Below, in pieces: positions 1-8,722 of a stretch of 64,000 nt of DNA (position 1 is its first letter; every line of letters begins with the position of its first letter). Under the pieces are notes generated by a model. It saw nothing but the letters and a program-made list of their open reading frames with translations. It was not told the origin of the DNA and ran no database searches. The position numbers and the translations under genes are program-made. Location: assembly GCA_016717225.1 (NCBI GenBank), contig JADKGB010000038.1, positions 1 to 64,000 on the forward strand. The letters run 5' to 3'. The stretch is from Flavobacteriales bacterium (GTDB taxonomy: Bacteria > Bacteroidota > Bacteroidia > Flavobacteriales_F > PHOS-HE28).

Positions 1-2771
1 CATCGCCAAGCTGTCACTGACGCTGCTGGTGATCAGGTTGAGCATCATCTCAGGGAAGTGGAAGGTGCTGCTGAGGATGCCGGGCTTCACCTCGTCGGTG
101 ATCAGCGCCTTGATGTCCACTTTGCCGCGCGCGCTTTCCACGCAGACCATGTCGCCCTCGGCGATGCCGTGCTTGGCGGCGTCCTCGGGGTTGATGAGCA
201 GCACGTCCTCGGTGAGGATCTCGCCGTTGCCGGTGCGCCGCGTCATGGCGCCGCAGTTGTAGTGCTCCAGCTCGCGGTTGGTGGTGATGATGTAGGGGAA
301 TTCCGCCTGGTTGGCCTTCACCTCGGGGCTCATCTGCCACGCGTTGAAGTAGAAGTGGCCGAGCCCGCGCTTGAAGGTGTCGGTGTGCAGGATCTTGGTG
401 TCGGTGCCGTCGGCGTTCACGGGCCATTGCTTGCCTTGCTCGCCGAGCTCGTCCCACTTCACGCCTTTGAAGAAGGGCGCGATGCGGCTGATCTCTTGCA
501 GGATCCACTCGGGCTCGTAGGTGCTCTTGGCGTTGCCGCTCTTGCGACCGGTCTTCTTCGCGTAGCGCTCCATGATGTCGCAGATGATCTGGCCATCGGG
601 CTTGGTGCCTTCCACCGGTGGCACGGCGGCGTTCACGCGTTGGATGCGGCGCTCGCCATTGGTGAAGGTGCCGCTCTTCTCCAGGAAGCTGGCGCCGGGC
701 AATACGACGTGCGCGAGCTTGGCGGTCTCCGTCATGAAGAGCTCCTGCACCACGAAGAGGTCGAGCGCGCCGAGGGCCTTGCGCACGTGGTTGGTGTTGG
801 GATCCGTCTGGCCCATGTCCTCGCCGCAGACCCACATCGCTTTCAGCGTGCCGGCGAGCGCGGCATCATACATCTGCGGGATCTTCTTGCCCACGACGTT
901 CGGCACGTGCACGCCGTAGAATTCGTCGTACTGCCTGCTGTAGTTCGGGTCGTCCACCGCGAAGTAGCCGGCGCCCTGGTGCGGCTGGCAGCCCATGTCG
1001 GCGGCGCCCTGCGTTGTTCTGTCCGCGCAGCGCGTTCACGCCCACGCCGCGGCGGCCGATGTTGCCGGTCATCATCGCGATGTCGGCGATCTGCATCACG
1101 GTGAAGGTGCCCTGGTAGTGCTCGGTGACGCCCAGGCCGTGGAAGCTCATCGCGGCGGGTGAGCTCGCGTAGGCGATCGCCGCCTTGCGCACCAGCTCGC
1201 GATCCACGCCCGTGACCTTCTCCATCTCGGCGACATCCACGCTGAGCAGTTCCTTCTTGAAATCCTCGTAGCCCTCCGTGCGCGTGTCGATGAACTCCTG
1301 CTTCACCAGGCCCTCGCTCACGATGTAGTACATGAACATGTTGAGCAGCGCCACGTTGGTGCCGGGGCGCAGTTGCAGGTGGTACTTCGCGTAGCGGGCC
1401 AGTTCGGTGCGGCGCGGGTCGATCGCGTCAGGGTCTTCCCCTTCATGATCTGCTGCTTGATCTTGGCGCCGGTCACCGGGTGCGCGTCCGTCGGGTTCGC
1501 GCCGATCACCATGATCGTGTGCGTGTCCTTCAGGTCGTCGATGCTGTTGGTAGCAGCGCCGGTGCCGAAGGTCTTCTGCATGCCGAGGGCGGTAGGCGAG
1601 TGGCACACGCGCGCGCAACTGTCGATGTTGTTGGTGCCCACCTGCACGCGGAAGAATTTCTGCATGAGGTAGTTCTCCTCGTTCGGGCAACGTGCACTGC
1701 TCACGCCGGCCAGCGCATCGGGACCGTGCTTCTCCACGATCTCGGCGAAGCGGTCCACGATGAAGTCATAGGCTTCGTCCCAAGTCGCGGGAACCAGCTC
1801 TCCGTTCTTCCTGATGAGCGGCGTACGCAAACGCTCCGGGTGATCATAGAAGTGGAAGGCGTAGCGGCCTTTCAAGCAGGTATGCCCTTGGTTCGATTCG
1901 GCATCGTACGGCGCGGTGATGGCGACGACCTTGTTGTCCTTCACCTTCACCTCCAGGTTGCAGCCCACGCCGCAATAGGTGCACACGCTGCGCACCACCT
2001 CATCGGCCTTGGTCTCCTTGCTCTTGAACACATCGGTGATGGCGCTGGTGGGGCAGGCCTGCGCACAGGCGCCGCAGCTCACGCAATCGCTCTTGAAGAA
2101 GCTCTCGTCCGTGCCCTTGGCGATGTGGCTGTCGAAACCGCGACCCGCCATCGTCAGCACCATCTCGCCCTGCACTTCGTCGCACGCGCGCACGCAGCGG
2201 TAGCAGCTGATGCACGCGCTGAGGTCGCTTACCATGTAAGGATGGCTGGTGTCCATCGGCGTGTTCTGGTGCGTCTTGCCTTTCGGGTAGCGCACACTGT
2301 CGATGTCGAAGCCGACCTGCTGCACGACGTTGTAGAGTTCGTTCGCGCCGTGGTCCTCGGTCTTCAGCCGCTCGGTGTCGTAATCGGTGAGCACCAGCTC
2401 GATGATGTTCTTCCGCAGCCGCTCCATGCGCGGGCTGTTGGTGGTGATGTACATGCCCTTGCCCACGGGCGAGTGGCAACTGGCCATCACCTTGGCGGAC
2501 CATCTTCTTGCAGCGCCACTTCCACGGAACACACACGGCAGCTGCCGAAGGGCTCCAGATTCGGAGCATCGCAAAGCGTAGGAACAGGGTTCGGTCCGAT
2601 GTGCCGGCGCATGAAGGCCAGCATCGTTTCGTTCTTGTTGATGGGGTACGCCTTGCCGTCGATGTAGGCGACGTCGACCTCGGTGGCGACCGCGTTGCTC
2701 GTGGAAGGAGCGGACTGCTGGCGCGCGACCGGTGCAGGGGAGTTACCGGTTTTAGCTTGGGGCGTGTTCAT
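1..2771 (-). CDS. fdhA: NAD-dependent formate dehydrogenase, alpha (catalytic) subunit; partial at left edge, three apparent frameshifts
   Basis: Molybdopterin enzyme oxidising formate to CO2 and passing electrons through Fe-S clusters to an NAD-reducing partner, the NuoF-like subunit at 5060-6742. In order: an N-terminal 2Fe-2S ferredoxin domain (FGSCRVCSVEV), a NuoG-like stretch, two 4Fe-4S motifs (CISCYRCVRAC, CVSCGACAQAC), the Mo-bisMGD domain's own cluster (CTYCGVGC) and the Mo-ligand loop CARVCHSPT, so the cysteine and not the selenocysteine form. The reading is carried in three pieces: 2771 to about 2500, about 2495 to 1432, and 1430 to 1015, then on to position 1. Restoring one C near 2500 (GPPK-VMASCH), one T near 1432 (KTLIAIDPRRTEL) and a GC pair near 1012 (NNAQGAADMG) gives one continuous protein of about 925 residues. 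The frame is still open at base 1, where a short C-terminus is missing. Sequencing indels and real decay both remain possible. Confidence 0.88.
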
Positions 2772-2789
2772 GCGGGAAGGCGTGAAGGA

Positions 2790-2797
2790 CGAAGATA
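2790..2797 (-). promoter_or_regulatory. Putative Bacteroidota -7 box (TATCTTCG) of fdhA
   Basis: Read on the minus strand the box is TATCTTCG, 18 nt before the fdhA ATG. It matches the Bacteroidota -7 consensus TAnnTTTG with one change and the same variant precedes udk. I saw no clear -33 TTTG box, so the assignment is tentative. Confidence 0.35.
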
Positions 2798-2819
2798 GGC
2801 CCGCCCTGCGTTAGGTTCG

Positions 2820-3743
2820 TTGCAGCGAAAACCCCATGCCTTGAGACCCGCGCTCCCTGTCATGTTCTGTGCGAGCGCGCTGCTCTTGGGCTGCGCCAAC
2901 GACGTGGGCAGCCTGGTTCCGGCACAGGAACAAGGGCGGTCCGTTGATACCCGCGACATGAAGTACACGAAGATGGACACCCCGAACGTCGAGGGCTTCG
3001 CGAAAGTCTCAAGAGGACAGGGAGACGACTACGCCGAAGGCATCATCGACGCGAAGGGAGTGGAGATCATCCCGCCACGCACCGACATGCTCGTGAACGA
3101 CATCACCGGATCCACAGCGCTGGTGCAAGTCGGTCGGTCATTCCTCTTCGTGGATCTGGGCCAAGGACCAGCCGACACCGCGCTGTTCGCAACGACGAAG
3201 GGCTACGAATACGCCGAACCCTTCCGCTGCGGTCGCGCCATGGTGAAAGTCGATGACCGCTGGTTCTATATCGACACGGCGGGCAATGCGCTCTTCAACG
3301 AAACCTTCGACTTCGCCGAAACCTTCCACCATGATCGCGCGATGGTGAAGGAGGGAGAGCGCTACCGGATCATCAACACAGCAGGCGAGACGGTGGCGGC
3401 GATGCCATACGACCAAGTGAACCCATACACGGAAACGCGTTGGCAGGTCACGAACCCCGGTTCAGGCCCGGGTAAAGGCGATATCTACTGGAGCGGCTTC
3501 GTGGATCTCCAAGGGAAGGAAGTAGTGCCCTTGATCTATACGGAGATCACCATGTGGCAACCGGAGGTGAAACGATCGCGCGCTGTGATCAAGGAGAAGG
3601 TCGGTTACCTCGACGAGTTGGGCAATGTGGCGATCCCGATCCAATACGAGTACGCGGAGATCTTCGACAAGGGGAAGGCGCGCGTGATGCTCAACGGTCG
3701 CCAGTTCTTCATCGACCCGATGGGGAAGGAGGTGGCGGAATGA
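2820..3743 (+). CDS. WG-repeat lipoprotein
   Basis: A 307-residue protein with a basic N-terminus, hydrophobic stretch and lipobox (ALLLGCAND, Cys near residue 25), so it should be exported and lipid-anchored. The rest is a series of KWG/WG-type beta repeats, seen as recurring units such as 'DRWFYIDTAGNAL', 'GEVGYLDELGN'-like and 'GRQFFIDPMGKE' with Tyr/Glu-rich spacers (YEYAEPF, YEYAEIF, FDFAETF). WG-repeat proteins are usually envelope proteins of unknown role. It is transcribed divergently from fdhA, only about 50 bp away. A second ATG at 2862 would give a shorter signal peptide. Confidence 0.85.
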   Translation: MQRKPHALRPALPVMFCASALLLGCANDVGSLVPAQEQGRSVDTRDMKYTKMDTPNVEGFAKVSRGQGDDYAEGIIDAKGVEIIPPRTDMLVNDITGSTALVQVGRSFLFVDLGQGPADTALFATTKGYEYAEPFRCGRAMVKVDDRWFYIDTAGNALFNETFDFAETFHHDRAMVKEGERYRIINTAGETVAAMPYDQVNPYTETRWQVTNPGSGPGKGDIYWSGFVDLQGKEVVPLIYTEITMWQPEVKRSRAVIKEKVGYLDELGNVAIPIQYEYAEIFDKGKARVMLNGRQFFIDPMGKEVAE

Positions 3744-3837
3744 CAACACGACACCGCGGTCAATGATCGCACCTTCGCGCTCGATCCAAATTGATCGCCG
3801 TATCTCTGTGCGCTGGTCAATATTGCTGAACACACCG

Positions 3838-4116
3838 ATGCCCCCTGTCATCATCAAACTCAAACTCATCGGCATGGATCGCGCCGTGAACCCCGACTTT
3901 CTGGAGGTGGTTTCGCACACCAACGAGAAGGCCCGGTTGTTATCAGAGCGCTACGAACAGGCTGGTCCTTTCGCCTGTGCGGATCATCCTGATGAACAAC
4001 CGTTCATTGAAGTGTCGGCGATCTTTCAATCAACGGTGAAGGTGCGCAACGGAAAATTCTGCTGCCAGGCTTTGGCGGATCAAGTCGAAGCCCGGATGGC
4101 GGAAGTCATTCAGTGA
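3838..4116 (+). CDS. Small protein of unknown function (92 aa)
   Basis: I do not recognise this protein. The open frame reaches back to 3763, but the protein-like part begins at the ATG at 3838 (MPPVIIKLKLIGMD...). It is a soluble-looking mixed alpha/beta protein with three cysteines, two of them adjacent (KFCCQAL), and no signal peptide. It follows the WG-repeat gene in the same direction after about 95 bp and is convergent with the VOC gene. The function is unknown. Confidence 0.55.
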   Translation: MPPVIIKLKLIGMDRAVNPDFLEVVSHTNEKARLLSERYEQAGPFACADHPDEQPFIEVSAIFQSTVKVRNGKFCCQALADQVEARMAEVIQ

Positions 4117-4158
4117 TCCACTGGAATATTCCGAAGGCGACGATCGCGACTACGCTCG

Positions 4159-4560
4159 TCAGTTGTCCTTGGTGATCGGTTCTATCAGGTCCCACAAGTT
4201 GCCATAGAGATCGCGGAATACAGCGACCATTCCCCAAGGTTGTAGTTCGGGTTCGCGAACGAATTCCACGCCTTTCGCTTTTAGAGCGGCATGATCCCTG
4301 TGGAAGTCATCGGTATGTAGAAAGAGGAATACCCGACCACCACATTGGTTACCGATCGCCGCGACTTGTTCCGGTGAAGCAGCGCGAGCGAGAAGGATGC
4401 TGCTACCTGTTGAGCCTGGTGGCGCGATCACTACCCATCGTTTCGTCGCGCTCAATGCGGTGTCTTCGATCAATACGAATCCAAGTGCGGAGGTGTACCA
4501 TTCGATCGCACGATCGTATTCATCAACGATAAGTGCGAAGTATGCGATGTGCTTTACCAT
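4159..4560 (-). CDS. VOC (glyoxalase/bleomycin-resistance/dioxygenase) family protein
   Basis: A 133-residue protein made of the two beta-alpha-beta-beta-beta units of the vicinal oxygen chelate fold. The first unit opens with MVKHIAYFALIVDEYDRAIEWYTSALGF-type sequence and the second ends with the hallmark FRDLYGNLWDLIEP. Family members bind a divalent metal and act as glyoxalases, dioxygenases or resistance proteins; nothing here fixes the substrate. It reads leftward as a single gene. The upstream 300 bp is the odd repeat-rich stretch described separately. Confidence 0.85.
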   Translation of the reverse strand: MVKHIAYFALIVDEYDRAIEWYTSALGFVLIEDTALSATKRWVVIAPPGSTGSSILLARAASPEQVAAIGNQCGGRVFLFLHTDDFHRDHAALKAKGVEFVREPELQPWGMVAVFRDLYGNLWDLIEPITKDN

Positions 4561-4584
4561 GAAGTTGAATAGGTGTTGACAAGT

Positions 4585-4873
4585 TTACGTTGATGCGAAT
4601 TCGTATTCGCTCGTCTCGATGTTGAAGGATCATCATTCGTTCTTCGATGCGCACTTCGAATATTCCGTTCGTTGATCGATGATGCATCAACATTGATGAA
4701 TTCATGTCAACGAGAAACACGTTCGATGATCATCGCATCATCATCGATCGATGTGATGATGGTGCATCGATGAGATCGTGTTCACGATATCAACAGGGTA
4801 CGGTTCGTACATCTTTCAACACACATGATGTTCGAACGTGATCAACGGATACGTTTGGCAAAACTTTTACATC
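4585..4873. repeat. Gene-free stretch of overlapping short palindromes (GATGATCATC, ATCGAT, TTCGAA)
   Basis: About 290 bp between the VOC gene and the Lys-rich small gene with no plausible coding frame. It is visibly more AT-rich than its surroundings and dense in GATGATCATC, ATCGATCGAT, TTCGAA and TTGATGCATCAA-type words that pair with one another. It probably holds the upstream regulatory region of the small gene at 4874; TTTGG at about 4854 could be a -33 element. Confidence 0.45.
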
Positions 4874-4972
4874 ATGGCTAAGAAAGCAGCAGCAAAGAAG
4901 AAGGCAGCCCCTAAGAAGGCTACCAAGAAAGCAGCACCTAAGAAAAAGGCCGCCGCGAAGAAGAAGAAGTAA
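4874..4972 (+). CDS. 32-residue Lys/Ala/Pro-rich histone-H1-tail-like protein
   Basis: This short gene encodes a 32-residue protein composed only of Met, Ala, Lys, Pro and Thr, with repeated KKAAPKK units (MAKKAAAKKKAAPKKATKKA at the start, four lysines at the end). It resembles the C-terminal tails of bacterial histone-H1-like proteins (Hc1, AlgP) and should bind nucleic acid non-specifically. Start and stop are unambiguous, and a strong intrinsic terminator follows 20 bp after the stop, which supports a real monocistronic gene. It is convergent with the formate dehydrogenase beta subunit. No folded domain is present, so the role (nucleoid or ribosome association) is inference. Confidence 0.75.
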   Translation: MAKKAAAKKKAAPKKATKKAAPKKKAAAKKKK

Positions 4973-4991
4973 GGCGTTCGCGTCTTACCGC

Positions 4992-5025
4992 GAAGGGGTC
5001 CGACTTGTCGGGCCCCTTCTCTTTT
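4992..5025 (+). terminator. Intrinsic terminator of the Lys-rich small gene
   Basis: Twelve-base-pair stem GAAGGGGTCCGA / TCGGGCCCCTTC (one T-G pair) around the loop CTTG, followed by TCTTTT. It lies 20 bp after the stop codon at 4972 and may also serve the convergent gene at 5060. Confidence 0.85.
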
Positions 5026-5059
5026 AATACAATGCCGTAGCGGCTTTGCGGAGGTTCGG

Positions 5060-6742
5060 TCAATTCTTGAAATGCTGCTTCAACTCCTCGTTGAAGTACA
5101 TCAACGCATTACGAACGCCGAGCGGAAGCCCACCACCGAGCGCGCACAATGAACCGATCTCCATGGTCTCGATGAGGTCGTTGAACAGCTCGCGATCGAT
5201 CTTGCGATCATGCATGCGTGCACCTTCGATCAGTTCTTTTCCGCGTGTTGATCCGATCCTGCACGGAAAACATTTGCCGCAACTTTCAACCGATGTGAAT
5301 TCGAAAAGGTGCTCGAGGTAATCGATCATCGGGTAGTCCTGCGGAATGCTGAGCACGCTTGCATGGCCAAGTAAGAATCCGCTCTTCTGGAAGCTCTCGA
5401 AGTCAATGCTCAGTTCGTTGACTTTCACAAGCGGCACGATGCCACCGAGCGGCCCGCCGATGTGCAAGGCTTTCGTTGCGCGCGCGAACCCGTGGCCGAG
5501 ATCATCGATCACTTTGCTGAGCGGTGTTCCGCATTCCACTTCATAGAGCCCGGGACGATTGAAGCCACTGTCCAGGCACACCAGTTTGCTTCCGTTGCTC
5601 TTCTCGGAACCGAGTTTGGTGAATGCCGCACCACCATGCTTCACAACCCAGGGCACGCAGGCCAGGGTCTCCACATTGTTCACCACGGTAGGCCTGTTGA
5701 AGAGACCTTGTTGCGCGGGATAAGGAGGTCGTGTTCGCACTTCGCCACGCTTGCCTTCGATGCTGTTGAGTAGTGCGGTTTCTTCACCGCACACATACGA
5801 GCCAGCTGCCTTGATCACCTTGAACCGAAAATCGAAACCACTGGCTTTGATGTTCTTCCCGATCCAACCGTTCTCCTCCAGTTCGGCAACGGCCTTCTTC
5901 ACGATCTCCACCGCTTCCGGATACTCCGCACGGATGTACAACACACCTGTATCGGCGCCCACACAATACCCTGCGATCATCATTCCAAGGAGCACCAAGT
6001 GGGGCCGTTGTTCCAGCAAGTAACGATCACTGAACGCGCCGGGGTCACCTTCGTCCGCATTGCACACGATGTACTTCCGCGATACCCCAAGGCCTGAGAC
6101 ATCAAGCGCATCCTTGCACGCCTGCAATTTGAAGCCCATCGGGAAACCCGCACCACCGCGTCCACGGATCGTCGCGATCTTGATCTCGTTCAGAACATCC
6201 GCACGATCGCTTTTCAGGACCTGTTCCCACGTCGCATAGAACGCTTCCGACGGAGGCATCGGTGCGGTGAGGATCGGTTGCTCCATCGATGTGCCCACAT
6301 AGTGCGCATCCATGCCGTTGGCTGCTTTGCCACCAACGATCTCCCCCAGACGGTCGATCGCCTTGCCAGAGTAATTCAACCCGCCCACATTGAACGCGCT
6401 GTTCTCGTGACATCGACCAAGACAACACATGTGGCCGATCTCTTCGGTCTTGAAATGGTTCGACAATTCGTGGTGCACATGCTCCTGTGTTCCAGCGACC
6501 AGGCACGCGCTCCCATTGCACACATAGGCCTTCTTCCCCTGGTTTTCTTTCCGCAGAAAGTCGTAGAACGAACTCGTTCCGTAGGTGATCGCTTCCCCGA
6601 TAAGGAAGTCGTCGGCTATCCGTGTCAGGTCTTCTGTATCGGGAGTTCCGGACTTCTTCGCCGCGTGCTGGAGCCGTTCCCAAAGCGGATCATTGAGTTC
6701 CTTGGCTTCTCGGCCAGAGAGGGAGGAAATGTTCTTGGACAT
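5060..6742 (-). CDS. fdhB: NAD-dependent formate dehydrogenase, NuoE/NuoF-like beta subunit
   Basis: A 560-residue flavoprotein that passes electrons from the formate dehydrogenase alpha subunit to NAD+. The N-terminal third is a thioredoxin-like 2Fe-2S domain with ligands at C75, C80, C107 and C111 (CNGSAC...CCLGRC). The rest is NuoF: the NADH/FMN-binding Gly-rich loop RGRGGAGFPMGFK near 195, the CNADEGDPGAF motif near 225, a SLBB segment, and the 4Fe-4S motif SCGKCFPCRIGSTRG near 475 with its distal Cys in GSLCALGGG. The fused layout matches FdsG-FdsB/HoxF-like proteins. With the Mo subunit nearby and no other complex I genes, formate dehydrogenase is the best reading; an NAD-reducing hydrogenase diaphorase is the alternative. 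Confidence 0.88.
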   Translation of the reverse strand: MSKNISSLSGREAKELNDPLWERLQHAAKKSGTPDTEDLTRIADDFLIGEAITYGTSSFYDFLRKENQGKKAYVCNGSACLVAGTQEHVHHELSNHFKTEEIGHMCCLGRCHENSAFNVGGLNYSGKAIDRLGEIVGGKAANGMDAHYVGTSMEQPILTAPMPPSEAFYATWEQVLKSDRADVLNEIKIATIRGRGGAGFPMGFKLQACKDALDVSGLGVSRKYIVCNADEGDPGAFSDRYLLEQRPHLVLLGMMIAGYCVGADTGVLYIRAEYPEAVEIVKKAVAELEENGWIGKNIKASGFDFRFKVIKAAGSYVCGEETALLNSIEGKRGEVRTRPPYPAQQGLFNRPTVVNNVETLACVPWVVKHGGAAFTKLGSEKSNGSKLVCLDSGFNRPGLYEVECGTPLSKVIDDLGHGFARATKALHIGGPLGGIVPLVKVNELSIDFESFQKSGFLLGHASVLSIPQDYPMIDYLEHLFEFTSVESCGKCFPCRIGSTRGKELIEGARMHDRKIDRELFNDLIETMEIGSLCALGGGLPLGVRNALMYFNEELKQHFKN

Positions 6743-6817
6743 GCGGATCCAATGTACGCGAACGCGGCTGATGATCGTTCGTGCGATCCTGGGATCCGTT
6801 GCCTTTCTTTGGTCGCC

Positions 6818-8509
6818 ATGGCTGCCAAGGGAACCCTGAGGACAGAGGATATCGCCGCACTTCGAAGGCTGTTCACCAAACGAACGGACAAGACGGCGAA
6901 TGAGCGCGAAGCCCGTTGGTTGGCTGTAAGGTCAGGGATATTCCGAGCAGCGCGTCCATTGAAGGACTATCACGACCTGCTTCTGTTCATACTGGCCTTT
7001 CCTGCCAATGCCCAGGATTCTTTACTGGCTGGGGCTGAGCTGGAACGGGTTGCTGCGCTCGTTGCCGACCTGTGCAAGAGAAATGCAACAATGCACTATG
7101 CGCTGATGAACTCGGGCATTTCCGGTTCGGCTTCCTGCGCCACTTTCGGGATCGACCTGTCACGCTGGCTGTCCGATGCGGTTGAAGGAGGTGTGCTTCT
7201 GGATTCGCTTTCTGGCGATGATGCGTTGGCGAGAAACGTACTGCTGGCGTCCACCTTGTCCGCCGAAGCGGAGGCCATGGACGATGCTGGGCACGATGTG
7301 CATGCTCGGATCATCGATGCATGTGGTCGGAAGGAAGAGGCACTGCGATGGTTGTTGAACGCGGTCCAAGGAATAGCACCCTCTCCGCAACTGCAGCATG
7401 TGTTGTGGGAAGTGCTGAAGCCTATGCTCATGATCGACGCACCAGGATCCGTTCTTACACGAACGTTCTGCCGGGGCTTGTCGGATCAGTCACCTGCTTG
7501 TGTGGCCGAGTTCACGGGTTCCGTAAATGTTCAGCATATCATCAGGACCCCTTTGCCGTCTTCGGGCCGTTCAACGGAGCGAGAACGGGTGCAGCTGGTG
7601 AATGCTGCTCGCGGGATCCTGGTGGGTCACTTGCGCGAAACGGATACGGCAACTTTATGTGATCCTTCAGCCGTCGAATGGCAGGACCTGGGCCAAGGAA
7701 TGGGTGTCGTCTTGTTGCCCTTGCCTCCCGGTAGAAGGACAGCGTTCGACAGCTACGTGGGATATGTGGCATTCTCCAATTCGGTTCCTGTGGCGTACGG
7801 CGGAGCGTGGGTCTTCCCTGGTAAGAGCAAGGTGGGGCTGAATGTGTTCCCTGCTTTTCGCGGTGGTCCATCGATGCTTCTTTTCGCTCGTATCCTTCAA
7901 TGCTATGCGCAGCGTTACGATGTGGAATGCTTCGAAGCGGAGAGCTACCAGTTGGGACATGGTAATCCTGATGGCATTCGGTCCGGTGCCTATTGGTTCT
8001 ATTACCGTGCTGGGTTCCGCACCGTCGATCCAGGGATGGCCGCTCTTGCCGAGGAAGAACGTGCACGGATGGAACAGGACCGTTCCTACCGTACCGCACC
8101 TTCTCTACTGCGACGACTTGTTTCCGGTTCCATGAGGTTACGCCTTGAGGAAAGCGCCGCGCCCGAATTCGAACCAAGTGCATTGAGCGATGCGGTGCTG
8201 CGATCCATGGCGCTGATCCGGAACGGCGATCGATCAGCTGGACTTCGTCATTGTACCGATCATGTTCAACGTGTGTTGGGCGTTGAGGACATGCGTTCGT
8301 GGCCAGCGTTGGAACGACAAGCGTTCAGTGATCTGTCACCTGCGCTAGCCTTGATCAATGGGCTGGAGAGTTGGACGATCAAAGAGAAGGGGTCGTTGGT
8401 CGCACTGATGAGAGCCAAAGGGCTCTCCAACGAGAACGAATACATCCGGCGCCTGCGCGAACACCACAGGCTACTTGATGCCTGGGCCGCGATAGCCAAT
8501 GCTGAATGA
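6818..8509 (+). CDS. Unknown 563-residue protein with a GNAT-like C-terminal half
   Basis: I do not recognise the family. The frame is open upstream to 6278, but that part lies antisense within fdhB; the natural start is the ATG at 6818 (MAAKGTLRTEDIAALRRLF). The N-terminal half is helical. Residues of roughly 290-420 look like an acyltransferase fold: strands such as YVGYVAFSNSVPVAYGGAW, a Gly-rich turn FRGGPSMLLFARILQCY, and a C-terminal SGAYWFYYRAGFRTVD resembling the last strands of GNAT enzymes. No signal peptide or membrane segments are seen. It is divergent from fdhB across about 75 bp and convergent with the next gene. Confidence 0.75.
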   Translation: MAAKGTLRTEDIAALRRLFTKRTDKTANEREARWLAVRSGIFRAARPLKDYHDLLLFILAFPANAQDSLLAGAELERVAALVADLCKRNATMHYALMNSGISGSASCATFGIDLSRWLSDAVEGGVLLDSLSGDDALARNVLLASTLSAEAEAMDDAGHDVHARIIDACGRKEEALRWLLNAVQGIAPSPQLQHVLWEVLKPMLMIDAPGSVLTRTFCRGLSDQSPACVAEFTGSVNVQHIIRTPLPSSGRSTERERVQLVNAARGILVGHLRETDTATLCDPSAVEWQDLGQGMGVVLLPLPPGRRTAFDSYVGYVAFSNSVPVAYGGAWVFPGKSKVGLNVFPAFRGGPSMLLFARILQCYAQRYDVECFEAESYQLGHGNPDGIRSGAYWFYYRAGFRTVDPGMAALAEEERARMEQDRSYRTAPSLLRRLVSGSMRLRLEESAAPEFEPSALSDAVLRSMALIRNGDRSAGLRHCTDHVQRVLGVEDMRSWPALERQAFSDLSPALALINGLESWTIKEKGSLVALMRAKGLSNENEYIRRLREHHRLLDAWAAIANAE

Positions 8510-8516
8510 GCGTTCT

Positions 8517-8702
8517 CTATAGCAACTCGTCCGTTTCGCTTGGTGGTTTGGCTTTGCGGGTGTAGCGTTTCTTGCTATCCACTTTCTTGGTTCGGAAACG
8601 GCCGTCGAGCGCGCCTGCTGCTTTTTGCGCTGCGCGTTTGGCTGCACGATCTATCGCGGCGAGGTCCTTCTTGGGGACGCGCTTTTTCTTCTTGGGTGGC
8701 AT
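8517..8702 (-). CDS. Small very basic protein (61 aa)
   Basis: Starts at the ATG at 8702 with MPPKKKKRVPKKDLAAIDRA and continues as a Lys/Arg/Ala-rich helix with a short acidic end (SETDELL). It overlaps neither neighbour if this start is used; a longer start at 8726 would overlap the acetyltransferase stop. It is probably nucleic-acid-associated, by charge only. It is the second basic small protein in the window, after 4874-4972. Confidence 0.55.
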   Translation of the reverse strand: MPPKKKKRVPKKDLAAIDRAAKRAAQKAAGALDGRFRTKKVDSKKRYTRKAKPPSETDELL

Positions 8703-8722
8703 GCTGGCATGAAGTTCAAGGA

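Noticed and set aside
6278..6817. Upstream part of the open frame of the 563-residue protein
   Set aside because: It lies antisense within fdhB and reads as low-quality sequence; the ATG at 6818 is the natural start.
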